Source: Hydractinia symbiolongicarpus (taxonomy: Eukaryota > Cnidaria > Hydrozoa > Anthoathecata > Hydractiniidae). Taken from it: a DNA stretch of 64,000 bases. Location of the stretch: assembly GCF_029227915.1 (NCBI RefSeq), contig NC_079883.1:24490001-24554000 (forward strand), in the 5' to 3' direction. The translations under genes were made by a program, and so were the position numbers. Shown here in pieces: positions 36,257 to 46,395 of the stretch. The notes beneath the pieces were generated by a model. That model did not search any database, was not told where the DNA came from, and was given only the letters and a program-made list of their open reading frames with translations. Numbering within the stretch: the stretch's first letter is position 1; every line of letters begins with the position of its first letter.

Positions 36257-38037
36257 AAAAATCTATGTAATGTGATAATGTTGGTTTATTTCTATCCTTT
36301 GCAGCAAAATTTCATTTCACATTGTAACTGCTGATGCAAATTTATAATTTTAAGTTTGTTAAATAATGATAATGTCTTCACGCATAAGCTAAGATGACCC
36401 TAGAATCTACATTAGACACTTCAGGATAATAAGTTATCTACATGTATGGTTGAGGTAATGTCTCTTGTGGAGTAGTGATAGATTTTCTAAGGTAATTTCC
36501 ATCTGGCAGAAATTTCAAATCCAAATTTTTAACTTAAAAATTCACAGGCCACTCATTTAAAGCTATGAATTTCCTTTAACAAAAATTAGAAGTTGTATTT
36601 GTGTTTCCTCTCAAATTATAATCTTTACTTAAGATCTGTACTAAAGAGTATCCCATTAGATAAACTAAAAAATGTTTACTGTATTAAATTTTTTGTTGCT
36701 TATTTTGTTTTAACAATGCTAGTGTGTCGATTTAGTTTTGTAAAATTCTATGTTCGTAAGAAATATATAAATAAATTAATCCTTCTAATTGTTCTAAGAG
36801 TTTATTGTGTATCGTGTCTAAAATGTTAAAATATTGGTTTAAAAATAAAAACCACAAATTTATATTTTTTAAGATTCTAACTAAAATCATGGCTAATACA
36901 TATGATGGCAAATGTTTCTGTGTGGTTACCAGTGCTAGTAAAGGATTTGGTCGATCAATTACGCAACTGCTACTCCAGGAATCGGGACTTCTACATAATG
37001 CAGAATCAGGATCGAAAATACTTCTCATGGCAAGAAACAATTCTGGTCTTGAAAGTACCAAAGAAATATCACTGAAGACTGCATTTAAACCTGAAAGATT
37101 TCACTTTGATCTCTGCACTATTGATTTTTCAACACCTGAAGCAGTGCAAGATATTGTTAAAAAGTATCTAGAAACACTTGACACAGAGTTTAAACATGTT
37201 TTTATTTTTAGTAATGCTGGTTTTCTTGGAGACGTATCGAAAACATTAGTTGATCACGACAACATTTCCGATATTCAAATCGTTGTCAACATTAATGTTA
37301 TTTCTCCGTATTACATTGTATCCAATTTTTGTAAGCATTTTAAGAGTTCTAGATGTTTTGTGATCAACACGTCATCCCATGCTGCCCTAAAACCAATGCC
37401 AAGCATAGGGTTGTACTGTTCGGTTAAGGCCTGCATGGATATGTTTATGCAGAACTTGACCATGGATTGTCCTTCAATACGAACATTAAATTATGCTCCA
37501 GGTCCAATGGATACTGATATGGCTGAAAAATTAATGAATGAAGCTGGAAATAAGGATCTAAGTAATATCTTCAAAACTTTATTTAGAGAAGGAACTATTG
37601 TTAAGCCAATAGATTCTGCGACAATGTTGATGTTGTTATTGAAAAAGAATGAATTTACCTCAGGTGTTCATATTGAATATAATGACGAAAGAAAATGTAA
37701 ACTTTAGTTGAACTAACAATTTCCTAATTATACCAGAAAATTTTTTTTGTTATATTAAAAATTTTTCAATATACATTTTGCTACGACAAAAAGGCATTAG
37801 GTTTTTTTTTGTTAAAAATAATTATAGCTATAAATTTAAATAAAACTTCAATGTTTTAAAGTAACAGATTTTTATATAACCTTCATAACTCATACAATTT
37901 TATACATAGCTATACCTTTTTATCAGCAGGTTTTTATCTAGTGTATGTAATTTTTTTTCATATTATTTATGAAAATATTTAAACTATCTTTCATAACTTT
38001 CGTAAAATGATAACAATTTTTGATCTTCAGTACCTTA
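36005..38037 (+). repeat. Tandem duplication unit, copy 1
   Basis: The unit runs from within TRAPPC4 (CCAACTCATTCAAGTTACAC) through SPR-1 to a 3' flank ending TTTTTGATCTTCAGTACCTT. The same order of sequence recurs from 38038 to 47033 with two insertions. The head-to-tail join is at about 38035-38040, where the copy-1 end runs directly into CCAGCTCATTTAAGT, the diverged start of copy 2. Confidence 0.85.
36889..37707 (+). CDS. SPR: Sepiapterin reductase-like protein, copy 1 (altered)
   Basis: An intronless frame of 272 residues. The start is set at MANTYDGK because copy 2 begins there; an upstream in-frame ATG at 36805 would add 28 unconserved residues. It is a short-chain dehydrogenase/reductase with an SPR layout: the Rossmann loop near residues 14-21 reads TSASKGFG, followed by LLMARN, FSNAGFLGD (NAG motif), INTSSHAA (catalytic Ser) and YCSVK (catalytic Tyr and Lys), then LNYAPGPMDTDM. 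Known reaction: NADPH-dependent final reductions of 6-pyruvoyl-tetrahydropterin or sepiapterin to tetrahydrobiopterin. Two oddities stand out. The first glycine of TGxxxGxG is Ser (one base change relative to copy 2), and the C-terminal HVD-type substrate Asp is Glu (HIEYND), followed by a different tail ending KCKL. The catalytic triad is intact. Function may be reduced or changed. Confidence 0.9.
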   Translation: MANTYDGKCFCVVTSASKGFGRSITQLLLQESGLLHNAESGSKILLMARNNSGLESTKEISLKTAFKPERFHFDLCTIDFSTPEAVQDIVKKYLETLDTEFKHVFIFSNAGFLGDVSKTLVDHDNISDIQIVVNINVISPYYIVSNFCKHFKSSRCFVINTSSHAALKPMPSIGLYCSVKACMDMFMQNLTMDCPSIRTLNYAPGPMDTDMAEKLMNEAGNKDLSNIFKTLFREGTIVKPIDSATMLMLLLKKNEFTSGVHIEYNDERKCKL

Positions 38038-38055
38038 AAGCCAGCTCATTTAAGT

Positions 38056-38210
38056 TGTGAGTTGCTATAGATCATTACCTTGTGAGTTCAGTCACTTGTA
38101 CTTCTTTCTTATACTTATCTTGCTTGCTTGCTATGTATATGTTGAAACACTTATTATGCTTTCTACAACATAGAAAGAACAATCAACATAAGACTTCCAT
38201 AATATCAACA
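38056..38210 (-). repeat. Copia copy 2, 3' LTR
   Basis: The LTR is 155 bp with TG...CA ends. It differs from the other LTR at two positions. On the minus strand the short purine run CTGGGGGCC lies just upstream and probably belongs to the polypurine tract. Confidence 0.93.
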
Positions 38211-38351
38211 TTGGCCCCCAGAAATAAATAGTTGCACCAATTGCTTTACTTCAAAAAGGACCAGATTTAACACAACATCGTTGAAACAACATACATCCAA
38301 ACATAATCAACGTCTTCTATTTACAATATGTACATTTTTCTTCTTGCTTTA

Positions 38352-38861
38352 TTAAAGCGAGCCACAAGCCAAAACCTTCAAGATTTGATCAGTGGATGCA
38401 CCTCTTTTTGTCAGGCTATCAGCTAGTTGTCTTGCACTTGGGACCCATTTCACTTGGATCTCTCCAAGCTTTACCATCTGCTTCAATCTTGCCACATCAA
38501 CGCGTTGTCGGGGATCCTCAACCACTTTTGTACTTTCCAAGTTGTCTTTCAAAGATTTGCTGTCAGTTATCAGTTCAACAATGGGAAGTTTCTCCAAACA
38601 GAACATCTCTTTGAACATAGATGCAACAAGATGAGCATAATCAGCTGTGTCAGCTATAGCAGATATTTCTGTTGCCAAAGGTGACTTTGTTACTCTATCC
38701 AATTTCTTGGATTTCCATGATATGGGAGCAACTTTTCCTTCTCCTTTCAAATACACAATATGACCTCCTTGCGAGTCTCCATTTGGTAGGGAGTTGTGCG
38801 AGCCATCTCCATATGCAACAACTTTGATTTCATCTGGATGACCAAGTCCAGGAAAAAACAA
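38352..38861 (-). pseudogene. Copia copy 2, RNase H segment
   Basis: A 169-codon frame holds the C-terminal RNase H: AYGDGSHN with the catalytic Asp, SQGGHIVYL, ATEISAIADTADYA, LITDSKSLKDN and KRGAS near the end. It overlaps the preceding RT frame by 32 bases in another frame. The switch is at a T6 run near 38860, consistent with a one-base slip. Confidence 0.88.
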
Positions 38862-39978
38862 GTTTCACGTCTTCTGACTTCAAAGTTTTGATGGATTTGT
38901 TGGCTTCTAATAAACTTTTGACTGTTGCCTTTTTTCCATAATTACTCAACATACATCCTTGGAAAGATACATCTGGTCGAGTTTGTGATGTGACCCACAA
39001 CAGTTGTCCACACACTGACCTTAATTCCTTCTTTTCATTCTCGTCAAGTGTGTCTTTTATACTCTTTTTCCTGTCTGGACTAACTTGAATTTCCTTGAGG
39101 CTTTTAATATATTGTGCTTGATCCACAAAAATGGCTTCGTTTGTTTGCTCTATGTTGAGTCTAACATATTTAAACGCTCCTTTTCCCCTCTTACTTATTT
39201 TGAACTCTTTCATAACTTCTTCCATTACCCCTTCATGCCACCTTGATGTACCACAATATGTGAAATCATCAACATGAGCCACAATAATTCCAACCAATTG
39301 GTCATCTTCATGCCAAAGAAATAACGATTGGTCATACAGGCTAACTTTACCACCCAACTCAGTCAGCTTCTCTTCCACTTTATTATACCATTCTCTTGGT
39401 GCATCATTGAGCCCATACAAACATCTTTTTAATTTCCAAACTTTTCCATCTTCTGAGAAAAAACTAGGTGGTCTGACAAGGACTTTCCTCTGGATCTCTT
39501 TGCCTTGTAAAAAAGCAGCAGCTATATCTAGTGAATGAAGTTCCCATTCCATAGTAGAAGCCGCCATAAATATCAACCTCAATGACTGTCTGCTTGCTGT
39601 AGGGCTATCAACTCTTTTATCGACCAACTGCTCCTCAAAGCCTCTTGCTACAAGTCGTGCTTTAGTTCTTTTTGTGCAATCTGGGTTACACTTTTTTTCA
39701 ATTACCCACCTTGTTGAAATGGCTTTTTCCCCTACATCTTTAACCACTTCAAAAACATCATTTTCTAGCAGATTGTTGTACTCCTTCTCTTTTGCTTTAA
39801 TCACGTCTTGCTTCTTCTCATCCACACTAGAAAGTACTAAAACTTGATTTGTCTCACCTTCTACTTGTCTCCACCATTGTACACGACTCCAGTCCACGGA
39901 GCTTGTCTCTTTCTGCCCCACTACATGAACATTCACCCAACCATTCCATTTTCCAACCTTCTTTGGTTGTTTAGACAA
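38830..39978 (-). pseudogene. Copia copy 2, reverse transcriptase segment
   Basis: About 380 codons cover the RT: STRWVIEKKCN, ARLVARGFEE, HSLDIAAAFLQGKEIQRKV, LYGLNDAPREWYNKV and catalytic AHVDDF near 39270, followed by LWVTSQTRPDVSF. It is separated from the integrase frame by a frameshift near 40194. The motifs themselves look conserved. Confidence 0.9.
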
Positions 39979-40193
39979 TACTCTAGCTTTATGTATCTTT
40001 CTATTGTCGATGGAATATTGAATCAGTGTATTGTTCTTTGGTTTCTCTTTATTACTTTGTAGCCTTTCCCCTCCTTTCGAACATCCAACACTTTCTCTCT
40101 TTGTTTTATCATGTTTTGGTTTATGAACTTCTAGTTTCTCCTCATCTGCATATTTTGTTGAACTTTCATCTTCTTTTTCACTTGACTGATGAT

Positions 40194-42272
40194 TTATTGT
40201 CTTTGTTTCACTTTTTCATTTTCAATCACACTTCTCTCTTCTTCTGGAATCTTCTGAACTGGTTTTTTAAGAAATTGTACTTCAGAGTCATCTTGCATTC
40301 CTATCTTCTCTACATTTTCCTCTCTTGTTGAAGTATGAGCTATTTGAGTCTCAGCTGTCACATGTCCCATACCATTCTCTGTTTCATCTTTATCTTCATT
40401 CTCAGTTTCACCTTCACCTCCATCTTCATTTTCATTCTCAACATCAACATCTTCTTGATTCTCAGCTTCAGCATCTTCTTCATTCTCAGCCTCAGCATCT
40501 TCTTCATTCTCAGCCTCAGCATCTTCTTCATTCTCAGCCTCAGCATCTTCTTCATCATCACTGTCTGCATCTTCTTCATCATCACTGTCTGAATCCATTT
40601 CAGTTTCAATCCATTGTACATGCTTCTCTCCCTTGATTCCATTGTTCTTATTTCCTTCTTCCTGAACAACATCTACTTGTCTTTCATAATCATTTGGCTG
40701 TACCTTCAACAATTGGCACGGATGGCATCGATAAAACGCTCCACCATGTCGTATCAATACAAAATTGGTTTCTTTACCAATAACCTTTCCTGGTCCAGAC
40801 CATCCCTTCTTTGCTTTTCGTTTGTAATATACTTTTTCGCCAATGTTGAAGTCCACCTCAACATATGTTCTTACGTTTCTTCTCAGGGCTCTCTTAATCC
40901 TTTCAGAGGATTCTGCCTTGATATATTGCTGTCTAGCAGAATGTAAAGCATTTAGATTCTCTCTAACAACGTCAAAGCTTGTCCGCGAATCAAGTGCCGG
41001 TAGTTTGCTTGTCGTCACTGAAGGAAAGGTAATGTTTCTGGAAAGAACCAACTGGTTAGGAGAAAACCCAAAACAATTTTGTAAGGAATTCTTTGCAGAC
41101 ACAGCCCATGCCAAAGCTGTTTTCAGACTGCATTTAGCATCTTCTTTTGTTTTCATTGTCGTTTCGTATAGTAACACATTACCTCTTTCAACCATGCCAT
41201 TACTGTATGGTGCCTCCCCGGGTGTTGTGCTTGTCTCTATGTCAAATTTCTCATGTAGATCTCTCATTACCTCGCTAGAAAATTCTCCACCATTATCATT
41301 ATGCATCTTCTTTGGACTTCCAAAGTAAGCAAACCAGATTTGAGCAATTCTTTCCACAACAACATCTGTTTTCTTGGTTTCTATTACTGATGCAGCTGTA
41401 TATCGAGTTGCTTCATCAACTAAATGTAATATCCAAACTTTTCCTTTAACAACTTCTTTTAAGTCCATGGAAACACAGCCATTGAACTCACTTGCCTTTG
41501 GAAAACTTACGATTGGCCTTGGCTTTGGTTTTCTGTACTTTTGGCAGAATAAACAGCCATCACATATCTTCTCTACTTGATCAATGAACTCTCGATCTTG
41601 GCAACCCCCTTTTTTCAGCAACTTTAGTAGGCGTTCCTTGGAAGCATGTGCAAACTGCCTATGAAGTTTTTCTGCTTTCTTCCTCTTCTCCTGAGTTGTG
41701 GCTCCAAACAGATTTTCTTGATGCAATATCACATTGCAGTTTTGATTCGTCCATTGACTCACAGGAATCACATAATGACCAGTAGTGTTAAACTCCAAAC
41801 TAAACGTCTTGCCATTCATAGTCACTTTATGATCTTTCGTATCAACCACCATCCCCAGTTCAGTCATTGTTGGTCGGCCTATCAAAAGTGGAATCTCGTT
41901 AGCCACCACATCAACCTCAACTTGTACCATTTTTCCTCCAATTAGCATAGGAATTGTTAACATGTGATTACTTTTACTTTCTTTACCATCACCAAATCGA
42001 AATAGTGACCAGCTTTTCTTTTTACTTGATTCTGTTAATTTCCTATCTTTTTCCTCCATAGTGTCCAGGAATTCTTTTACCCATACTTCACCTGCGACAG
42101 ATTTCGTACATGCCGTATCGAGAATACCTTTGCCCAAGGTATCCAAAAGGATTTTATCATTTCCTGTGCCAGCAACCAAAGTAAGATGGACAGTCAGGTT
42201 TGCATTTTCAGTTTGCCTATGTGGACAATCGGAAACAAAATGTTTTGTACTTTCGCACTCATGACACCTCAT
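40194..42272 (-). pseudogene. Copia copy 2, zinc knuckle, protease and integrase segment
   Basis: A 692-codon frame in the same frame as the gag piece upstream. It has a zinc knuckle CX2CX4HX4C at the start (CHECESTKHFVSDC), a protease site LDTACTKS near 42110, an integrase HHCC-like region (HRQFAH...CDGCLFC), then MHNDNGGEF and SNGMVERG for the second and third catalytic acids. An acidic repeat region (EEDAEAEN units) precedes the end. It stops at TAA near 40194 because of a frameshift. Confidence 0.92.
40448..40590. repeat. 24-bp coding minisatellite in Copia copy 2
   Basis: A 24-base unit encoding EEDAEAEN on the minus strand is repeated about four times, next to two units encoding EEDADSDD. 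It lies in the linker between integrase and RT. The period of exactly eight codons keeps the frame. Confidence 0.9.
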
Positions 42273-42491
42273 GATATTTCCCTCTTTATCTGCTGGATTA
42301 GTCTTCTTCGCCTGACCATTCCCTCTTCCTTTACTTTGTTGGTATGATCCTCTACTTGTACTTGTTCTATACCGGACTGCACCCTGTCCTCTTCCTCTAT
42401 TTGATTTTGTGTACAGACATGATTCACTTTTTACGGGTAAAACACCAGTAGCTTCATCGTCTTCTTCACCACCAAATTCACCAAATACCTT

Positions 42492-42989
42492 TTAAAGTTT
42501 ATCTTTTATATCATCAAAGGTGAGTTGTGCAGTGGCCCTGACTAACCTTTCATGATCGGCAGACAAATTTGCAGATGCCAAAAGAAAATATCCCAGTAGA
42601 CCATCGTTTAAATCCAATTTGTATTTCTGAACTTCTCGATACTTGTTGTTGAATTCCACCAGAAACTTTGTAAAATTCATTCCACTTTCTCTTCTGAATT
42701 CCACAAATGCCTTCACTGCACAAAATGCTCTTGTAGTTTCTTCTTTCAAATATACTTTATCCAGTTCTGCTATCAAAACATTCAACCCATCATCTTTGGC
42801 CAAGTCCCCAACCTTGAGCGATCTAACTGCTTGTTTGGCATCACCAAGAAGACTTAAATAAACTGCTGGCCCTCGTTTTTTCTTATTGTCTTTTGTATAG
42901 GCCTCCCAAATCTCAACATCCGATTTCCAATCCGCATAACAGTCACCCCTACCAGGATCAAACGTAGGCGGTTGTTTCAACGATGACAT
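42492..42989 (-). pseudogene. Copia copy 2, Gag segment
   Basis: From an ATG at 42989, 165 codons match the Gag layout of copy 1 (DWKSDVEIWEAYT early, then LLASANLSADHERLVRAT). It ends at a TAA that is in frame with the downstream zinc-knuckle frame, so a single nonsense change separates the two. Confidence 0.9.
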
Positions 42990-43159
42990 AACAGATAATT
43001 AACTTTAAAGCAAACAATTGATGCAACTTCCCCAAAAGAAATAAAATAATACTTCCCAGCGCGTGATCTTGGACCCAATTCAACTTTCAATTCTTCAGAT
43101 ATCCAGTGTCATCCAAACAATCTTGTCAGAGGTGTCACTCACGAAACGCTTGCTACCAT

Positions 43160-43314
43160 TGTGAGTTGCTATAGATCATTACCTTGTGAGTTCAGTCACT
43201 TGTACTTCTTTCTTCTACTTATCTTGCTTGCTTGCTATGTATATGTTGAAACACTTATTATGCTTTCTACAACATAGAAAGAACAATCAACATAAGACTT
43301 CCATAATATTAACA
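43160..43314 (-). repeat. Copia copy 2, 5' LTR
   Basis: The LTR is 155 bp, bounded on the outside by the TAAGT target duplication and on the inside by the initiator-tRNA-Met-type primer-binding site. Confidence 0.93.
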
Positions 43315-43536
43315 TAAGTTACACTGTACGCATCTATCTAGTCAAGTTTCTTGTACTAACAGATGCATGTGTCCTTAACATAGATGGATTTTTAAAAAAG
43401 TTGTATGAACTTTATTCTGACTTTGCACTGAAGAATCCTTTTCTCTTGCTTGAGATGCAGATCCGATGTGATTTATTTATACAAATTTACAAAAGTTATT
43501 AATCATACTATTAATTATACTATGTTGTCTACTTAA
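43315..43536 (+). pseudogene. Truncated TRAPPC4 pseudogene
   Basis: This corresponds to the last third of the intact gene (36018-36256). The shared stretch GTTGTATGAACTTTATTCTG and the end TGTTGTCTACTTAA are nearly unchanged. The codons for ITG are altered by a small deletion, and a base is lost in the LFDTN region (TTATTTATACAAAT), so the frame is broken. Its first 18 bases lie on the other side of Copia copy 2 (38038-38055). There is no 5' two-thirds and no start. Confidence 0.92.
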
Positions 43537-44506
43537 AAAAAATCGGCGTATAATATAATAACGTTGTTTTATTTTCTTTCCTTTCTGTCCTCGCAGCAAT
43601 ATTTTAGTTTACATTGTAACTGCTGATGCAATTCTGTATTTCTAAGTTTTTTATGTTATTATTGAGTTTTTCCATTTTCGATTCTTTATTAAGTGCAATT
43701 ACAATTTTTATGGATAAAACATTTATTGAATTCATCAGTAAGTTTATGTGTGCAGCATGTAAACAAGTGTTGTTTAAGAAAAGCTGCATTGCCAGTAGGA
43801 TTCAATTAGTTTCATGTTAACTTTTTCTGATGCAAATAAATTAGCAGCCATTTTAATTCAAATCGGCAGTAAGAAATTGACAACGTAAATGGCAATGTGT
43901 TAACAAAGCAGAATAGAAAATAGAATTTCATATGTGCAATTTTTGCTGATGTGTATTATAACGTAAATTGCTAGAATTGTATTAGTTTCAATTCCAATAA
44001 TTTCTCAGTTACCCTTGCATCTACACTATACACTTCGTCCAGATAATAAGTTATCTATGTTCACCAATGAGATACTGTCTCTTGTGGTGTAGCCATAAAT
44101 TTTTAAGCTAATTTCCATCCGGCAGAAATTGCAAATCCAAATTTTTAACTTATAAATTTATGGCCCACTCCTTTAAACTATGAATTTCCTTTGACCAAAA
44201 TTAGAACTCTTATTTGTTTTTTCTTAAATTGTAATTTCTATTTGCTTAATCTAGATGAAGAGTTTATTATTATGGCATTAAACTAAAAAATGTCTTGATT
44301 TTTGTTGCTTATTCTGTTTTCAGAATGTTATATTAGTGTTAAGCTACATTTAGTTTTGTAATTCTATGTTTGCAATAAATAAGTAAATAAATTAATCCTT
44401 TTTATTGTTCTAGGAGTTTATTGTGTATTGTGTCTAAAATGTTAAAATATTGGTTTAAAAATAAAAAGCACAAATTTAATTTTTTTTAAGATTGTAAGCT
44501 AAAATC

Positions 44507-45316
44507 ATGGCTAATACATATGATGGTAAATGTTTCTGTGTGGTTACCGGTGCTAGTAAAGGATTTGGTCGATCAATTACGCAACTGCTACTCCAGGAAT
44601 CAGGACTTCTACATAATGCAGAATCAGGATCGAAAATACTTCTCATGGCAAGAAATAATTCTGGTCTTGAAAGTACCAAAGAAATATCACTGAAGACTGC
44701 ATTTAAACCTGAAAGATTTCACTTTGATCTCTGCACTATTGATTTTTCAACACCTGAAGCAGTGCAAGATATTGTTAAAAAGTATCTAGAAACACTTGAC
44801 ACAGAGTTTAAACATGTTTTTATTTTTAGTAATGCTGGTTTTCTTGGAGACGTATCGAAAACCTTAGTTGATCATGACAACATTTGCGATATTCAAATCG
44901 TTGTCAACATTAATGTTATTTCTCCGTCTTACATCGTATCCAATTTTTGTAAGCATTTTAAAAGTTCTAGATGTTTTGTGATCAACACATCATCGCATGC
45001 TGCCCTAAATCCAATGCCAAGCATAGGGTTGTACTGTTCGGTTAAGGCCTGCATGGATATGTTTATGCAGAACTTGAACCTGGATTGTCCTTCAATACGA
45101 ACATTAAATTATGCTCCAGGTCCAATGGATACTGATATGGCTAAAAGGTTAATGAATGAAGCTGGAAATAAGGATCTAAGTAATATCTTCAAAACTTTAT
45201 TTAGAGAAGGAACTATTGTTAAGCCGATAGATTCTGCAACAAAGTTGATGTTGTTATTGAAAAAGAATGAATTTACCTCAGGTGTGCATATTGACTATTA
45301 TGACAAAATTAACTAA
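44507..45316 (+). CDS. SPR: Sepiapterin reductase, copy 2 (canonical motifs)
   Basis: An intronless frame of 269 residues, about 97% identical in DNA to copy 1. It keeps every SPR hallmark: TGASKGFG NADPH loop, FSNAGFLGD, NTSSHAALNP with catalytic Ser, YCSVK with Tyr/Lys, LNYAPGPMDTDM, and a C-terminal HIDYYDK matching the HVDFYD tail of animal SPRs, where the first Asp is thought to anchor the pterin. It likely supplies the tetrahydrobiopterin-forming activity; copy 1 is the odd one. The truncated TRAPPC4 pseudogene lies about 1 kb upstream in the same orientation. Confidence 0.95.
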   Translation: MANTYDGKCFCVVTGASKGFGRSITQLLLQESGLLHNAESGSKILLMARNNSGLESTKEISLKTAFKPERFHFDLCTIDFSTPEAVQDIVKKYLETLDTEFKHVFIFSNAGFLGDVSKTLVDHDNICDIQIVVNINVISPSYIVSNFCKHFKSSRCFVINTSSHAALNPMPSIGLYCSVKACMDMFMQNLNLDCPSIRTLNYAPGPMDTDMAKRLMNEAGNKDLSNIFKTLFREGTIVKPIDSATKLMLLLKKNEFTSGVHIDYYDKIN

Positions 45317-45399
45317 CATATTCTTAATAATACCAGCAAAATCTTCTGTTATATTAAAATGATTTTCTTTTTATTGTAAAAGATTGACACTTCAATGAC

Positions 45400-46320
45400 A
45401 CTTTATGTTAATATATGAACCCACTCCCTACTTAATACTACGTTTATAATATGTCTCATCACTTCCATGTCATTTTTTTTGTCTATTAATTGTCAAACGC
45501 TCCATAATTCATTGTCTTTTACCATTCTAAATTCAAACAATTGTTCGGCTGTATCATTTTTATATCACACTATGCGTTTCTCCTGCTGTCTGCCGTAGTT
45601 TCCTAACACTTCCAACATTTTATCCCAATGCTATAATAACTTGTTTTTCCATTGTTGGTAATTCCTTAATATATTTCTTCTTTTTATAATTATTTTTCTA
45701 TACCAATCTCTGTTTCTTCTTTTGGTTGGTATCTTTGTCTATTTCACTGGTTATTTTCTTGAATATTTTCTTCCATTCTTCTTTCTTCGTTTTTTATGTT
45801 TCCTCTATGTCCATGTTAATTCCGTACTTCACCATTAAATCACGATCACTTCTATTATCCATGTTCCCTGTTTATCATTCCTTAAATCCTCTTCTATTAT
45901 CCTCTTTACCAATGTCTTTTCAGCCAGTCTACTATTTGCTGTAACAGTTTCTTTTCTTCAGTTCTTTTGCTGAATTGTCCTTTAACCAGTCTCCATTGGT
46001 ATTTAAAGAATGGTGTACATTTCTGTATTCATAGTGCACATTTTGAAAGTGTTTCATGCATCTTTTCTATTTCTTTTTTATTAAAGTTAATCCATGCTAC
46101 AGTACCTTACAATATTGCAGGAACAATTATTATTTCAACCAACTTTCAACCCTTTTCATTGAACCACACTCCCAAGTACTTGTATTCTGTCAATTTTCCC
46201 ATTTTTTTAACTTTTTTTAAATCCTCTTTTTTCTGTTCTTTTCTTAATTAACATATTCTTTGTTTTTTGCACATTATTGGTGAATTTCTCCCTTATAGCA
46301 TCCTCATCCTTCTTACCATT
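45400..46320 (-). mobile_element. LINE reverse-transcriptase 3'-end relic
   Basis: The minus strand near 46210-45970 reads EYKYLGVWFNEKG, then PAIL, then GTVAWINFNKKEIEKMHETL, then TPFFKYQWRLVKGQF, with stops between. This order (YLG, palm end, INFNKKEIE) is that of the RT C terminus in R2/NeSL-like or related LINEs. The rest toward 45400 is too eroded to read. It splits the 3' flank of SPR-2 from the end of duplication copy 2. Confidence 0.5.
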
Positions 46321-46324
46321 GATT

Positions 46325-46395
46325 CCACCTTCTTTAGCCACCTGCATCCATTATTTTGTCTTCAGCTACCTGCATCCATTTTTTTGTCTTTAGAT
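46325..46395. repeat. Short tandem duplication
   Basis: The block CACCTGCATCCATTATTTTG TCTTCAG is followed by CTACCTGCATCCATTTTTTTG TCTTTAG, two imperfect copies of about 28 bp. Confidence 0.6.

Larger units (their letters stand above)
38056..43314 (-). mobile_element. Copia LTR retrotransposon, copy 2, inactivated
   Basis: 155-bp LTRs lie at 43160-43314 (5') and 38056-38210 (3'), with two base differences between them. A perfect 5-bp target duplication TAAGT flanks the element (38051-38055 and 43315-43319). The minus-strand primer-binding site TGGTAGCAAGCG (43159-43148) follows one base after the 5' LTR. The internal polyprotein is split by one nonsense codon (near 42492) and two single-base frameshifts (near 40194 and near 38860, the latter in a T6 run). 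The element interrupts a TRAPPC4 pseudogene. Confidence 0.95.

Noticed and set aside
36805-36888. Upstream in-frame ATG extending SPR-1 by 28 residues
   Set aside because: The extension is AT-rich and lysine/isoleucine-rich, and the equivalent in copy 2 is not open. The conserved start is MANTYDGK at 36889.
40325-40672. Plus- and minus-strand repeat-rich frames over the acidic minisatellite
   Set aside because: They are other-frame readings of the Copia copy 2 coding repeat.
45726-46251. Plus-strand frames of 72 and 94 codons downstream of SPR-2
   Set aside because: They are antisense shadows of the minus-strand LINE relic with pyrimidine-rich composition.
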